From Candidatus Latescibacterota bacterium (lineage in GTDB: Bacteria > Latescibacterota > UBA2968 > UBA8231): 64,000 nucleotides of DNA. This document shows, in pieces, positions 53,085-61,714 of the stretch. The stretch spans positions 47,096 to 111,095 of the forward strand of contig JAJDUT010000017.1 of NCBI GenBank assembly GCA_022826515.1, in the 5' to 3' direction. Positions within the stretch are counted from its first letter, which is position 1. Every line of letters begins with the position of its first letter. Below the pieces are notes generated by a model. It made no database searches, was not told the origin of the DNA, and was given only the letters and a program-made list of their open reading frames with translations. Both the position numbers and the translations under genes were made by a program.

Positions 53085-54440
53085 GTGAAAAACCCAACAT
53101 GCGCCGCAGAGGCCCTGCTCTACAAAAAGGTCGCCTTGCCCGACGAGTTCGTCCGCGAGCGCACCGGCGGGGACATTCGCATCGGCGACCTGACTGGCGA
53201 CGGACAGGTCGATTTCCTCGTGTACAATGCCCTCGGAGGCATCAAGCCCTGCTTTCTAGGAGCCTTTTCGCTCGCTGGCGAGCCGCTTTGGGCATTGGGG
53301 GATCGGGATTTTACCGCGCTCGACGCGGACGGTCCCGAACGCCTCACGACCATTTCTCCCGACCGCCCGGGACCGGTGGCCATCTGCGACATCGACCAAG
53401 ACGGGCAGCAAGAAGTCCTCTGCTTCCTCGTCGATCCCCATGTGAAGCGCACCAGCAAATGGAACCTCGCAGACGTCCACATCGCCATCCTCGACGGGCG
53501 CACGGGTGCGGTCAAACGCTCCGCTGCGCCCGAGGAACTGGCGCGTTGCAACGCCTACGCAGACGGAGCAATGCACGTCCCCAACTACGTACATCAGCGG
53601 CTGCTAATCGCCAACTTCTCCGGGCACGACCAGCCGCGCGATTTTGTCGTCAAGCTAGGCAGCGATGTCCTCGCGCTCAACGACCGGCTCGAAGTGCTGT
53701 GGCACTATCGCAGCAAGTGGCATCGCTACCCGGAACACGCGGCGTATATCCCAGCCGTCGGCGACTTGGACGGCGATGGGCGCGACGAGGTCAACGGAGG
53801 GCACTTCGGCCTCGATCACGATGGCAGCGTGTTGTGGGAGACCTTTTTGGGCGACCATGCAGACAGCGTGTTGGTGGATCGGTGGAACATGGAGCCAGCG
53901 GCCATTGTCTCAGGCGGCGGCCAAGTGCTCGACGGCAGCGGTCGCCACCTGCTGCACTTAGGGGCGGATGTGGTGCCGCACGGACAAGAGGTGCGCTGCG
54001 GCAACTTGCGGCCCGAGCTGCCGGGCCGCGAATTGGCCATCCGCTACAACGGGCACCACGCGGACGTGATGATCGTCGCGCAAGACGGTGTTGTGCTCAG
54101 CCGCTTCCGGGTGGACGAATCGCCCAATAACACGGGCATGGAAATTGTGCGCTGGAATGGGCCAGAGCACGGAGATCTGCTCTACAGCCCGGCGGCCCTC
54201 TTCAACGGCCACGGCCACAAGGTCACAACCTTCCCAGAGTTGCCCGCACCGAGCGGCGGCAAGATGGGATGGTATCACTGCTTCCCGGCCGATGTGTGCG
54301 GCGACGAGCGCGAGGAAGTGGTGCTCTACGATCCCTATGGCGATGCCGTGTACATCTACACGCCCACGCCGCTCGACGAGAGCCGGTTTGACCGCTACCA
54401 TCACGGCCCGCGCCAGTACAACGCGCGGCTGCTCGATTGA
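53085..54440 (+). CDS. FG-GAP-like beta-propeller protein, rhamnogalacturonan-lyase-like (451 aa)
   Basis: Calcium-loop repeats IGDLTGDGQVDFLV, ICDIDQDGQQEVLCF, VGDLDGDGRDEVNGG and DVCGDEREEVVLYDP spread through the protein, with HLLHLGADVVPHGQEV between, resemble family 11 polysaccharide lyase propellers. No signal peptide, so it may act inside the cell or only bind. GTG 53085 is chosen (AAAAGG ~11 bases before); TTG 53076 is an alternative. A sulfatase-like hydrolase follows, suggesting carbohydrate processing. Confidence 0.7.
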   Translation: MKNPTCAAEALLYKKVALPDEFVRERTGGDIRIGDLTGDGQVDFLVYNALGGIKPCFLGAFSLAGEPLWALGDRDFTALDADGPERLTTISPDRPGPVAICDIDQDGQQEVLCFLVDPHVKRTSKWNLADVHIAILDGRTGAVKRSAAPEELARCNAYADGAMHVPNYVHQRLLIANFSGHDQPRDFVVKLGSDVLALNDRLEVLWHYRSKWHRYPEHAAYIPAVGDLDGDGRDEVNGGHFGLDHDGSVLWETFLGDHADSVLVDRWNMEPAAIVSGGGQVLDGSGRHLLHLGADVVPHGQEVRCGNLRPELPGRELAIRYNGHHADVMIVAQDGVVLSRFRVDESPNNTGMEIVRWNGPEHGDLLYSPAALFNGHGHKVTTFPELPAPSGGKMGWYHCFPADVCGDEREEVVLYDPYGDAVYIYTPTPLDESRFDRYHHGPRQYNARLLD

Positions 54441-54457
54441 CGAGTTGATTTAACATG

Positions 54458-54526
54458 AATCCTGTCCATCCCATAAATCCCATAAATCCTGTTCCCCTAC
54501 CCCCATCCCATTCATCCCATAAATCC
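54458..54526 (+). repeat. CCCATAAATCC short tandem repeats directly before the sulfatase-like gene
   Basis: CATCCCATAAATCC, CCATAAATCCTG and CATCCCATAAATCC again, with C-rich linkers, fill the gap up to ATG 54527 and replace any recognisable ribosome binding site. The frame stays open through the repeats from ATG 54455, so the repeats could be translated as a Pro/His/Asn-rich extension. Confidence 0.6.
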
Positions 54527-55774
54527 ATGTCAAAATTCCTAATCGTCTCCATCGACTGCTGGCGCTACGACGCGTTGAGCCGGACCAACCCGAGGATTAA
54601 CACGCCCAAATTCGATCTACTGACGCGGGATTACGCCTTTGCCGAGCGCTACTTTGTCACCGCGCCGGCGACTCGCCCTTCGCACACCTCGCTGTTCACC
54701 GGGCTGTATCCCTTTGAGCACGGGCTTTTTGGGCAGACCTACCTGAAGATGTTCGCGGGCGTGGTCAACCTATTCGACCTTTTTGCCGCGGCCGGATACA
54801 GCGTCCGGGGGTTTTCCGAGCGGCCAGACGTATTCCGCTTCCTCGACTTCGCGCCTTTTATCGGGCCAGTCGACCCATCGGCCACCCAACAGCACTTAGG
54901 GTCGCTCGAACGCCTGTGTACCGAGCTGATCGAGCCGAGCGGGCCGCAGTTTAAATTCCTCCACTTTTGGTACACGCACGGCGGCTACGGCTTGGGCGAC
55001 ATACCCCATCGGCCCGATTTGGGGCAGCTAGTGGCGGCTGGACAGGTAGCAGAGGCGCTGCGCTACTACGAAGCGGCTGTGACCCACGTGCTGGAATTTT
55101 CCCTCGTCGAGTTGCTCAAGCGCATTGACCTCGACGAATGGGCGGTCTTTATCTGCGGCGACCACGGCGAGGGGTTTTGCGGGGAGGTTATGGCGCACGG
55201 CGACCGGCTGCATCCCAACGTGGTGCATGTGCCCATGTTAGCCCACGTGCCGGGCGGATTTTCCTTCCCACACGACGGAGCGGTTTCCGCCATTGACCTC
55301 TTTCCGACCATCGCGGCATTGGCCGATCTACCCGTTGACTACCAAGGGTTCGGCCAGAACTGGTTGGAGCCGAACGCAGCGTTGACCGATCGTTGGGTAT
55401 TATCCGAACTAGACAGTCTATACGGCATTGGTTTTCTCAGCGCCGACAATCTGCGCCTGCCCGCAGAGCGCGTCACGTCGCCTACGGCTATCGACGGCGA
55501 GGAAATAGCGCGCTATGCCGAGGGCATTCGCGAGTGGTGCCTGTGCGATGGACAGCATTTCTACCGCGAGAACGAACAAACGGGCGAGTATGTCCTGCGC
55601 GACCTGCGCCACGGCGACGACGATTTGGTTTGCGCGGACTCAGCGCACTACCGCGCGCAATATCGCAACCTGCGGGATCGCTCCGCCTATCAACAAATGC
55701 AGGCTCAAGGAGCAACGGCAGGCGAGGCCGCGATCCTCCAAGAACGCCTGCGCGCCCTCGGGTATTTAGATTGA
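54527..55774 (+). CDS. Sulfatase-like hydrolase / phosphodiesterase of the alkaline phosphatase superfamily (415 aa)
   Basis: LIVSIDCWRYDAL gives the metal-binding Asp; the nucleophile region TAPATRPSHTSLFTG has Thr49 where sulfatases have Cys or Ser (C-x-P-x-R), pointing to a phosphodiesterase or phosphonate-type enzyme instead of a formylglycine sulfatase. VFICGDHGEGF provides the second metal site. No signal peptide. The stop overlaps the TTG start of the next gene (TTGA), so it is coupled to a repeat lipoprotein. Confidence 0.8.
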   Translation: MSKFLIVSIDCWRYDALSRTNPRINTPKFDLLTRDYAFAERYFVTAPATRPSHTSLFTGLYPFEHGLFGQTYLKMFAGVVNLFDLFAAAGYSVRGFSERPDVFRFLDFAPFIGPVDPSATQQHLGSLERLCTELIEPSGPQFKFLHFWYTHGGYGLGDIPHRPDLGQLVAAGQVAEALRYYEAAVTHVLEFSLVELLKRIDLDEWAVFICGDHGEGFCGEVMAHGDRLHPNVVHVPMLAHVPGGFSFPHDGAVSAIDLFPTIAALADLPVDYQGFGQNWLEPNAALTDRWVLSELDSLYGIGFLSADNLRLPAERVTSPTAIDGEEIARYAEGIREWCLCDGQHFYRENEQTGEYVLRDLRHGDDDLVCADSAHYRAQYRNLRDRSAYQQMQAQGATAGEAAILQERLRALGYLD

Positions 55775-56853
55775 TCGCCGTAGCGAATCTATTCGTCTTG
55801 TTGCTCGTCTTGGCTGGATGCGGCGAAGACGCGGGCGTGGATAGCATCTCGGACGGCGATTGTGCCGGTAACGTTCTGCCGGGCGACCGCATCGTGCGCT
55901 CACGCGAAGACGCGGATGCGCTGGAGAAGGAGGGAAAATGCAATTACACCATTGCTGGCAACCTCGAAATTACGCGCCTGGACCTCACCCTTTTTGAAGG
56001 ATTGAACCAACTCAGCGCCATAGATGGCAACCTCACCATCCACGACAACGACGAACTCAAAAACTTCGAGGGGCTAAACAACCTCGCCTCTGTGGGTGGG
56101 AACGTCACCATCCGCGACAACGACGACCTCGTCGATATCGAGGGGTTGTCCTTCCTCCACACAGTCGGTGGGCACTTCAGCATCTCCCACAACGACAAGC
56201 TGACCGCCGTGGACGGCCTAATCAAACTCAACGCGGTCGGCGGCAACGCGCGCATCGACAACAACAACCAATTGACCAATATCGATGGCCTGTTCGGCCT
56301 CGCCGCGGTCGGCGGTAGCTTCACCATCGCGTTCAACCCCTCGCTTGAACTCATAGAGGACCTCTCGCATCTCAGTAGCGTGGGCGGCGACTTCGTCATC
56401 GAAGACAACTTGACCCTCACCGCGCTAGAAGATGTATCGTCTCTGAAGGAGATTGGCGGCAGCTTGCGCATTGGGCGCAATGCCGCGTTGGACATGGTCG
56501 AGGATGTATCCAGCCTAACGGACATCGGCCAAGACCTGAGCATTTACAGCAACTCGCGGCTGACGAGCATCGTCGGGCTGGCGAGTCTCAGCAGCGTCGG
56601 CGGCAACCTCAACATCTACAACAACGAAAAACTGATCGCGTTGGCGGGGTTGGAAAGCCTCGCGCAGGTCGCCCAAGACCTCAATATCTACGAAAACGAA
56701 AAACTGACTAGCCTCGCAGGGCTGGCCAATCTCGTCAGCATTGGGGGCAACGTACTCATAGTCGAAAACGGCAACTTACCTACGAGCGAGGCCCAAGCCT
56801 TGGCCGACCGGGCTGCGGCAGGTGAGGTGTCCATCGCCGACAACGCGGACTAA
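55771..56853 (+). CDS. Lipoprotein with LRR-like (receptor-L-domain-like) repeats (360 aa)
   Basis: The N-terminus LIAVANLFVLLLVLAGCGED is a lipoprotein signal with lipobox LAGC. About eleven repeats of ~23 residues follow, with the pattern GLxxLxxVGGNLxIxxNxxL (for example SSVGGNLNIYNNEKLIALAG), forming a beta-helix-like ladder resembling receptor L domains. Likely an outer-membrane or surface binding protein. TTG 55771 overlaps the stop of the upstream hydrolase, which supports that start. Ends with NLPTSEAQALADRAA, a cap seen in other proteins of this type. Confidence 0.78.
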   Translation: MIAVANLFVLLLVLAGCGEDAGVDSISDGDCAGNVLPGDRIVRSREDADALEKEGKCNYTIAGNLEITRLDLTLFEGLNQLSAIDGNLTIHDNDELKNFEGLNNLASVGGNVTIRDNDDLVDIEGLSFLHTVGGHFSISHNDKLTAVDGLIKLNAVGGNARIDNNNQLTNIDGLFGLAAVGGSFTIAFNPSLELIEDLSHLSSVGGDFVIEDNLTLTALEDVSSLKEIGGSLRIGRNAALDMVEDVSSLTDIGQDLSIYSNSRLTSIVGLASLSSVGGNLNIYNNEKLIALAGLESLAQVAQDLNIYENEKLTSLAGLANLVSIGGNVLIVENGNLPTSEAQALADRAAAGEVSIADNAD

Positions 56854-56903
56854 TTGGAACACGTCTATTAGAAGCGTTCTCATATCGCAAAGGAAATGCA
56901 GCC

Positions 56904-57404
56904 ATGTTATTAAAAAACGCCAGTACTTTCGCGTTGAGCCTCATCGTCCTATGCACCATAGGATGCGGGGAAGACGGGTTTGAGCAGCCCGTTTCTGTTT
57001 CACCCGACGACGTCTCCCCAGATGAAACAAAACCGTGGGGACAGGTCGTCATTGACTCGAATGGGACCGAGGAGTGGGGAACGGATGACTTTGAGTTGAG
57101 CGCCGCGTCGATAACAGGCGATACGCTTGCCGTTACGGTCTCGTATAGCGGTGGATGCAAAGCTCATCAACTCACGTTGGTCTCACCCGGTTTATTTCTC
57201 GAGTCCAACCCGGTACAACTCGTGGTTGCGCTCGCCCACAATGCCAACGGCGACTCGTGTGAGGCGTGGCTAACCCAAGACTATTTCTTTCGTATCGCCC
57301 CAATCAAAACCCTGTATCAAGAGGCGTATCTTCAGGACTCAGGCACGATTGTTCTGCTACTCAAAGATGCTCCCGATGAGCTAGTCTATGAATTCGCCCA
57401 GTAG
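56904..57404 (+). CDS. Hypothetical lipoprotein (166 aa)
   Basis: MLLKNASTFALSLIVLCTIG followed by CGED is a lipoprotein signal; the CGED after the lipid-modified Cys is the same as in the preceding gene. An acidic linker (PDDVSPDETK) leads to a beta-rich domain with SYSGGCKAHQLTL and NGDSCEAWL, whose two Cys may pair. GCKxHxF/L..C patterns occur in several small lipoproteins of unknown function. AAAGGAAAT precedes ATG 56904. Converges on the ABC ATPase gene. Confidence 0.7.
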   Translation: MLLKNASTFALSLIVLCTIGCGEDGFEQPVSVSPDDVSPDETKPWGQVVIDSNGTEEWGTDDFELSAASITGDTLAVTVSYSGGCKAHQLTLVSPGLFLESNPVQLVVALAHNANGDSCEAWLTQDYFFRIAPIKTLYQEAYLQDSGTIVLLLKDAPDELVYEFAQ

Positions 57405-57410
57405 GCTGCT

Positions 57411-58160
57411 TCACGGCGTCATCCCCGTAATAACCTGCTCCACCTCGGCAACAGTCGTCTCCTTGGGATCGATGTCGTCGGCGACGACGCGGCCTTGGCG
57501 CAGTACCACGATCCGATCCACAACTTGAAAGACGTGGTGGATGTTGTGCGCGATGAAAATGCAGGAGTGGCCCGAGTCGCGGGCGTTGCGGACGAAGCGC
57601 AAGACGCCCTGCGTCTCCGCGACGCCCAAATTGTTGGTCGGCTCGTCGAGAATGATTAGCTCGCTGTCGAAGTGCATAGCCCGCGCAATGGCCACGGACT
57701 GGCGCTCGCCGCCCGACAACGCACCGATGGGCGTCGTCGCGGGAATGTCCTTTTCAATGCCCACCTGCTTGAGCAAGGTGCGGGCCACATTCGCCATGGC
57801 CTCTTGGTCCATGCGCCCGAAAAACGCTGGGCCTTTCAGGGGCTCGCGACCCAAGAAAAAATTCCGCGCAATCGACAATTCCGCTACGAGGGCCGAGTCC
57901 TGATAGATGGTTTCAATGCCGTAGTCAATGGCGTCGGCTGTGCTCTTGATGTCGGCTTTCTCGCCGCGTATGAAAATGTCGCCGCCGCTGGCGGGAACAG
58001 CCCCAGAGAGAATTTTGATCAGCGTGGATTTACCGGCCCCATTGTCGCCGAGCAAGCCGACGATCTCGCGCTCGCCGACCGTCAGGTGGACGCCTTCGAG
58101 GGCAAGTACTCGTCCGTAGGACTTGCTGATGTTTTTCATCTGGACTAGTGCCGCTGTCAT
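57411..58160 (-). CDS. ABC transporter ATP-binding protein, sugar type, single domain (249 aa)
   Basis: Walker A LLGDNGAGKSTLIKIL, Q-loop TIYQDSAL, signature IGALSGGERQSVAIARA, Walker B LIILDEPTNNLG and H-loop IFIAHNIHHV. It resembles one half of RbsA/XylG-type sugar importer ATPases, and works with the permease (58847) and binding protein (59828). The two genes 58188-58779 separate it from the permease, an unusual break in the operon. Confidence 0.9.
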   Translation of the reverse strand: MTAALVQMKNISKSYGRVLALEGVHLTVGEREIVGLLGDNGAGKSTLIKILSGAVPASGGDIFIRGEKADIKSTADAIDYGIETIYQDSALVAELSIARNFFLGREPLKGPAFFGRMDQEAMANVARTLLKQVGIEKDIPATTPIGALSGGERQSVAIARAMHFDSELIILDEPTNNLGVAETQGVLRFVRNARDSGHSCIFIAHNIHHVFQVVDRIVVLRQGRVVADDIDPKETTVAEVEQVITGMTP

Positions 58161-58187
58161 CGACTAGCTCTATTTCTTCGTAGGTTC

Positions 58188-58634
58188 TCAAAGGTACTGT
58201 AAATCATCCAAATCTTTATGCCTTCCACTCGCTTGCTTGTTCTGCTTCAAGTGCTTCAGGTTAATAATGTGAACTTCGACATTATCTATCACATCAACAA
58301 TTCGTTCTGAATAACAAGAGTCAAAATCAACACCTGATATTGTTGTCAAAAGCTCTATTCTCATAGGTGGAACCCCCATGCGAATAATTTGATTCTCTTG
58401 CAAAAAGATATCGGCTGATAACTGAGGCGAAGTAAGCCCAAATTCTTTCAAGACCACAACCAACTTCTCGGCGTTATTTTGACGAATTGCCACCCACAAA
58501 TCCATGTCGCCGGTTGCACGCGGATAGCCATGATAACCAACGGCGTAGCCACCGATGAGCAGATATTCAACTCGATGTGAGTTGAGTAACTTCAAGAACT
58601 CTTTGAAGTCGGGTGGTAGCTGGATCATAGCCAT
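58188..58634 (-). CDS. Nucleotidyltransferase-fold protein (AbiEii/DUF6036-like, 148 aa)
   Basis: LIGGYAVGYHGYPRATGDMD (GG at residues 28-29, acidic D43 and D45) and later MRIELLTTISGVDFD match the nucleotidyltransferase superfamily used in toxin-antitoxin and abortive-infection systems. It overlaps the small upstream gene by 68 bases. AT-richer than the ABC genes around it, so likely an insertion. Confidence 0.8.
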   Translation of the reverse strand: MAMIQLPPDFKEFLKLLNSHRVEYLLIGGYAVGYHGYPRATGDMDLWVAIRQNNAEKLVVVLKEFGLTSPQLSADIFLQENQIIRMGVPPMRIELLTTISGVDFDSCYSERIVDVIDNVEVHIINLKHLKQNKQASGRHKDLDDLQYL

Positions 58635-58779
58635 AGTTAATCTGCCGCATCAACTCAACGGATTCCAAGCGTTCATAAGGCGTCTTTGAGTGCCAGTATT
58701 CCCTTTCGTCTGATTCTTCAGAAAGGGATATAATTGACAGGACGCCCTTATCCATTTTGAAGGTATCTATTGCCTTCAT
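58567..58779 (-). CDS. Small partner of the nucleotidyltransferase (70 aa)
   Basis: MKAIDTFKMDKGVLSIISLS, then YWHSKTPYERLESVELMRQ and YGYDPATTRLQRVLEV. Small proteins with this TPxERLxxVExxRxxxYGYDPxTxRLQRVLEV pattern commonly precede nucleotidyltransferase genes and are probably antitoxins or cofactors of a pair. ATG 58779 follows AGGAGA. The longer frame to 58875 lacks support. Confidence 0.72.
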   Translation of the reverse strand: MKAIDTFKMDKGVLSIISLSEESDEREYWHSKTPYERLESVELMRQINYGYDPATTRLQRVLEVTQLTSS

Positions 58780-58846
58780 GCGTTTCTCCTCGCGTATTCT
58801 GTATTCTAATGAATAAATCGAACCATACCATCGCCACAACCATCGC

Positions 58847-59827
58847 CTAGTACCTTTCCTGTCGTCGGCGATCAACCCACGAATGCAGAGCCATTATGCC
58901 CAAGATGATCGCGCCGATGAAAATGTTGTACGCCAGTCCGGGCACGCCAATGAGCACAATGCCATTGCGCATCAAGCGCAAGATGAACACGCCGAGCACC
59001 GTGCCGATGATGGTACCGCGCCCGCCCGTCAGGGCCGTCCCCCCAATCACGACCATGGCGATGACCTCCAACTCGTAGCCCGTGCCGCTGTTGGGGTTAG
59101 CCGCAGCCGTGCGAATGGAGCTGATGATGCCAGCGAAACCCGCCATGACGGCCGAGAGCACAAACAGCTTGACCTTGGTGCGCTCTACGGCCACACCGCG
59201 AGCGCGAGCAGCCTCGGCATTGCCGCCCGCCGCTTGCAGCCAGTTCCCCATCTTGGTCTGCGTCAGCAAATAGCCGAGCAACAACGCAGCCGCTACAAAC
59301 CAAAACAGCGACATGTACACGCGCAGACCGCCCACCTTGAAATCTCCAACCAGCACCTCGGCGAGCAAGAGATCTGCGGCGTCCCAAGTCCGCTGCGGAA
59401 ACCCACTCGTCACCACCAGCGCACTGCCCCGCACAACCAACAACATGCCGAGCGTCACTAAGAACGAGGGAATCCGCAAGCGCGTGACGAACAAGCCGCT
59501 GCACAGGCCAATAACCGCAGCCGTGCCCAAGGCGAGGGCGAAGCCGACCTCAATGGACGTGACCCCAGTGTTGTACAGGGTCCACATGAGCACCGGACAG
59601 AACCCGAACAACGAACCAACCGACAGGTCGAATTCGCCGGACGTCATCAGCAAGGTCATGGCCAGCGCGATCAGCCCCAATTCCACCGTGAAGGCCAGCA
59701 TGTTGCCGATGTTGCGCGACGACAGAAACGCCGGATTGATCTGCCAGAAGACAAAAACCATGACGACCAGCAGAACGAACGGGCCGAATTCTGGCCTCGA
59801 CAAGAGGCGCTGTACGGCTGAGTTCAT
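58847..59827 (-). CDS. ABC transporter permease, RbsC family (326 aa)
   Basis: Multi-spanning inner-membrane protein of the ribose/xylose/galactose type: AMTLLMTSGEFDLSVGSLFG, ALALGTAAVIGLCSGLFVTR, RIPSFLVTLGMLLVVRG, RGVAVERTKVKLFVLSAVMA and VVIGGTALTGGRGTIIGTVL are typical RbsC signatures. ATG 59827 directly abuts the stop of the binding-protein gene, so they are coupled. Confidence 0.92.
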   Translation of the reverse strand: MNSAVQRLLSRPEFGPFVLLVVMVFVFWQINPAFLSSRNIGNMLAFTVELGLIALAMTLLMTSGEFDLSVGSLFGFCPVLMWTLYNTGVTSIEVGFALALGTAAVIGLCSGLFVTRLRIPSFLVTLGMLLVVRGSALVVTSGFPQRTWDAADLLLAEVLVGDFKVGGLRVYMSLFWFVAAALLLGYLLTQTKMGNWLQAAGGNAEAARARGVAVERTKVKLFVLSAVMAGFAGIISSIRTAAANPNSGTGYELEVIAMVVIGGTALTGGRGTIIGTVLGVFILRLMRNGIVLIGVPGLAYNIFIGAIILGIMALHSWVDRRRQERY

Positions 59828-60757
59828 CTATTCGCCCGACAGGATGTCGTCGTAGATCTGGGCCTTGTCGGCCTCGTAGAGCGCGCCGGTGATGACGTCA
59901 AAACCGGGCGGAATGCCGCTGGCGGCCATGGACGCCAACGACAGCGCCATGTAACTGATCGCCAGCGGATCTTGCCACATGGCTGCGTTGACGTAGCCGC
60001 TGAGAACTTCTCGAGTGGTGTCGAGCGAGTTGCCCCAGCCGACGACGGGAATGTCGCCGGGGGCGAAACCGGCTTGGTCAAAGACGCGCTTGATGCTGCC
60101 AGTGACCAGATCTCCGAGACCGATTATCGCGTCGATCTTGTCGCCGTTGGCCGTCATATAGTCAACCATGCGGGAGATGACTTCGGCCTGGTCGAGGGTC
60201 GCGTCGGTGACTTCCCAAGTAATACCCAACGGCTCAAAAACGCTGGCGACGCCCTGTTCTTCCTGGACGCCATAGGTCGCGCCAGGCACTTCCACCGGCA
60301 TCCACACGAAGTCGCCAGATTTGACGTGGCCTTTATCGACCAGATACTGCGCCCATTGACGACCGGTCGTCACCAAATCGCCTCCGACATACGCGTCGAA
60401 ACTGGCGGTGGGGTCGGGCGTATTCATGTTGATGATGGGAATGTTGGCTTCGTTGGCTTCCTTGGCCACTTGCACTAAACTGCCTGGGTCGGGACTGCTG
60501 GTGACAATGCCGTCGGCCCCAGCAGCAATGGCAGCGCGCACGGCCTCCTGATGGGAAGCCACGTCGCCGTTGTGGAAGGACGTGTTGACCTCGTGGCCGG
60601 TATCTTGGCTCCACTGCTGCGCCCCGGCCAAGAAATACGTCCACACCGGATCGGCGGGCGAGCCATGCGAAATCCAGTAAAAGGTCTTGGCCTCGGCCAA
60701 GGGCGCATTTAGTGTCAGCAGCGCGCTGGCAAGCGCAACAATCCTCGTCTTAAACAT
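59828..60757 (-). CDS. Sugar ABC transporter substrate-binding protein, RbsB-like (309 aa)
   Basis: Signal peptide at residues 1-23 (MFKTRIVALASALLTLNAPL, AEA). The periplasmic type I fold shows FYWISHGSPADPVWTYF, AAIAAGADGIVTSSPDPGSL, NIPIINMNTPDP, DAIIGLGDLVTGSIKRVF and GDIPVVGWGNSLDTTREVL. Probably binds a monosaccharide or related small sugar. First gene of the transporter operon. AGAGAGGAACGCC precedes ATG 60757. Confidence 0.92.
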   Translation of the reverse strand: MFKTRIVALASALLTLNAPLAEAKTFYWISHGSPADPVWTYFLAGAQQWSQDTGHEVNTSFHNGDVASHQEAVRAAIAAGADGIVTSSPDPGSLVQVAKEANEANIPIINMNTPDPTASFDAYVGGDLVTTGRQWAQYLVDKGHVKSGDFVWMPVEVPGATYGVQEEQGVASVFEPLGITWEVTDATLDQAEVISRMVDYMTANGDKIDAIIGLGDLVTGSIKRVFDQAGFAPGDIPVVGWGNSLDTTREVLSGYVNAAMWQDPLAISYMALSLASMAASGIPPGFDVITGALYEADKAQIYDDILSGE

Positions 60758-60785
60758 CGGCGTTCCTCTCTATGCAAAATGTATG

Positions 60786-60805
60786 CTCGGTAGCAGCACA
60801 CCGAG
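60786..60805 (-). terminator. Small hairpin between the HEPN gene and the binding-protein gene
   Basis: CTCGGT (60786-60791) and ACCGAG (60800-60805) form a 6-bp stem; on the minus strand the downstream sequence is ATACATTTT. A weak terminator at best. Confidence 0.35.
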
Positions 60806-60816
60806 GCGGGCTATTT

Positions 60817-61320
60817 TCACCCTATTCGCTTTGAAGAGTCTGGATCGGGATCAACGGATCTCTCCGGTTCTGAATCCAGCCATATTTTGACATCTTGTCG
60901 AAATGCTATCCATACCTCGCCCAACTCAAGCACCAGATCTTCCATCTTTTCCCAGTCTAGCCAAAAGGAATAGGCGTGTCGCACGAAGTGGCGGAACCCG
61001 AGGTATGATTCAAGGCGAGCCAGTGTTTCTGGAGAGACGATTGGGGGCCTGTCATCCGCCTTACAGGCCATCTGATGGAGCAACTCCCGATGCCAGTCCG
61101 CTCCACTTGGCATCTGTTCATCCACTCGTTTAGCGATGGTCTGGAACACGTTTTCCACCCCGTTGTAGAACGAATGGAGAACGCCCGCTAACGCGGTCAA
61201 TTCAACGAGATCGAGCTCACTGGTGCTAGCCCTTCCTAGCAACTCATGATATGCCCCCAAAAGGTTCTCAATCTGCTGTAGCTCTCGCTCAATATGGGCT
61301 AGAGTACGCTCAGTCAACAT
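60817..61320 (-). CDS. HEPN-domain toxin, HepT-like, canonical motif (167 aa)
   Basis: Contains R110-HFVR-H115-A-Y117, an intact Rx4HxY: Arg and His for RNA cleavage and the Tyr that the MNT partner AMPylates in studied HepT/MntA systems. Other shared parts with 52553-53041 are GADWHRELLHQM and YLGFRHFVRHAYSF. Its start overlaps the end of the MNT gene by 11 bases. Same order (MNT then HEPN) as the other pair but opposite strand. Confidence 0.85.
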   Translation of the reverse strand: MLTERTLAHIERELQQIENLLGAYHELLGRASTSELDLVELTALAGVLHSFYNGVENVFQTIAKRVDEQMPSGADWHRELLHQMACKADDRPPIVSPETLARLESYLGFRHFVRHAYSFWLDWEKMEDLVLELGEVWIAFRQDVKIWLDSEPERSVDPDPDSSKRIG

Positions 61321-61639
61321 GGATCATCGCCGCTTCGCGTTCGAGAAAGGTCGCCAGATCTGGATCGGCATCCAAGTCAATCAAGTCGGCGGAACGACGC
61401 AGTTCTAAGAGCAGCCTCCCCTGCAGCTTGAAGAACAGTTTCGCCGGGCAGCCGCGGACGGCAAAGTCAATGTCGGAATCGGGTCGGACATGGCCCTCAG
61501 CGATTGAGCCGAAAACATACACCTGCTGACAGCCCGCTTCTTTGAGGATCGCTACCCCGCGAGCCAAATCACGCTGCATGTCGTCTGGAACGTCTCCCAG
61601 CTTATCAACTATATCGAGAATGCGGTTGTTAGTAGTCAT
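61310..61639 (-). CDS. MNT-domain nucleotidyltransferase (MntA-like antitoxin, 109 aa)
   Basis: VYVFGSIAEGHVRPDSDIDF carries the GSxA...SDxD motif (G44-S45, D56, D58). A start at ATG 61639 has AGAGAAGAG ~7 bases upstream; ATG 61645 is another choice. Upstream partner of the HEPN gene; expected to AMPylate and silence it. The C-terminus LREREAAMIHVD-like end (EREAAMIHVD) is typical for MNT antitoxins. Confidence 0.82.
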   Translation of the reverse strand: MTTNNRILDIVDKLGDVPDDMQRDLARGVAILKEAGCQQVYVFGSIAEGHVRPDSDIDFAVRGCPAKLFFKLQGRLLLELRRSADLIDLDADPDLATFLEREAAMIHVD

Positions 61640-61714
61640 AATCATGCTCTTCTCTGTCGTCGCGCTCTTGATCAAGACTAGTCAGGCACCTATAGAATCC
61701 GAGAGTTACGGATT

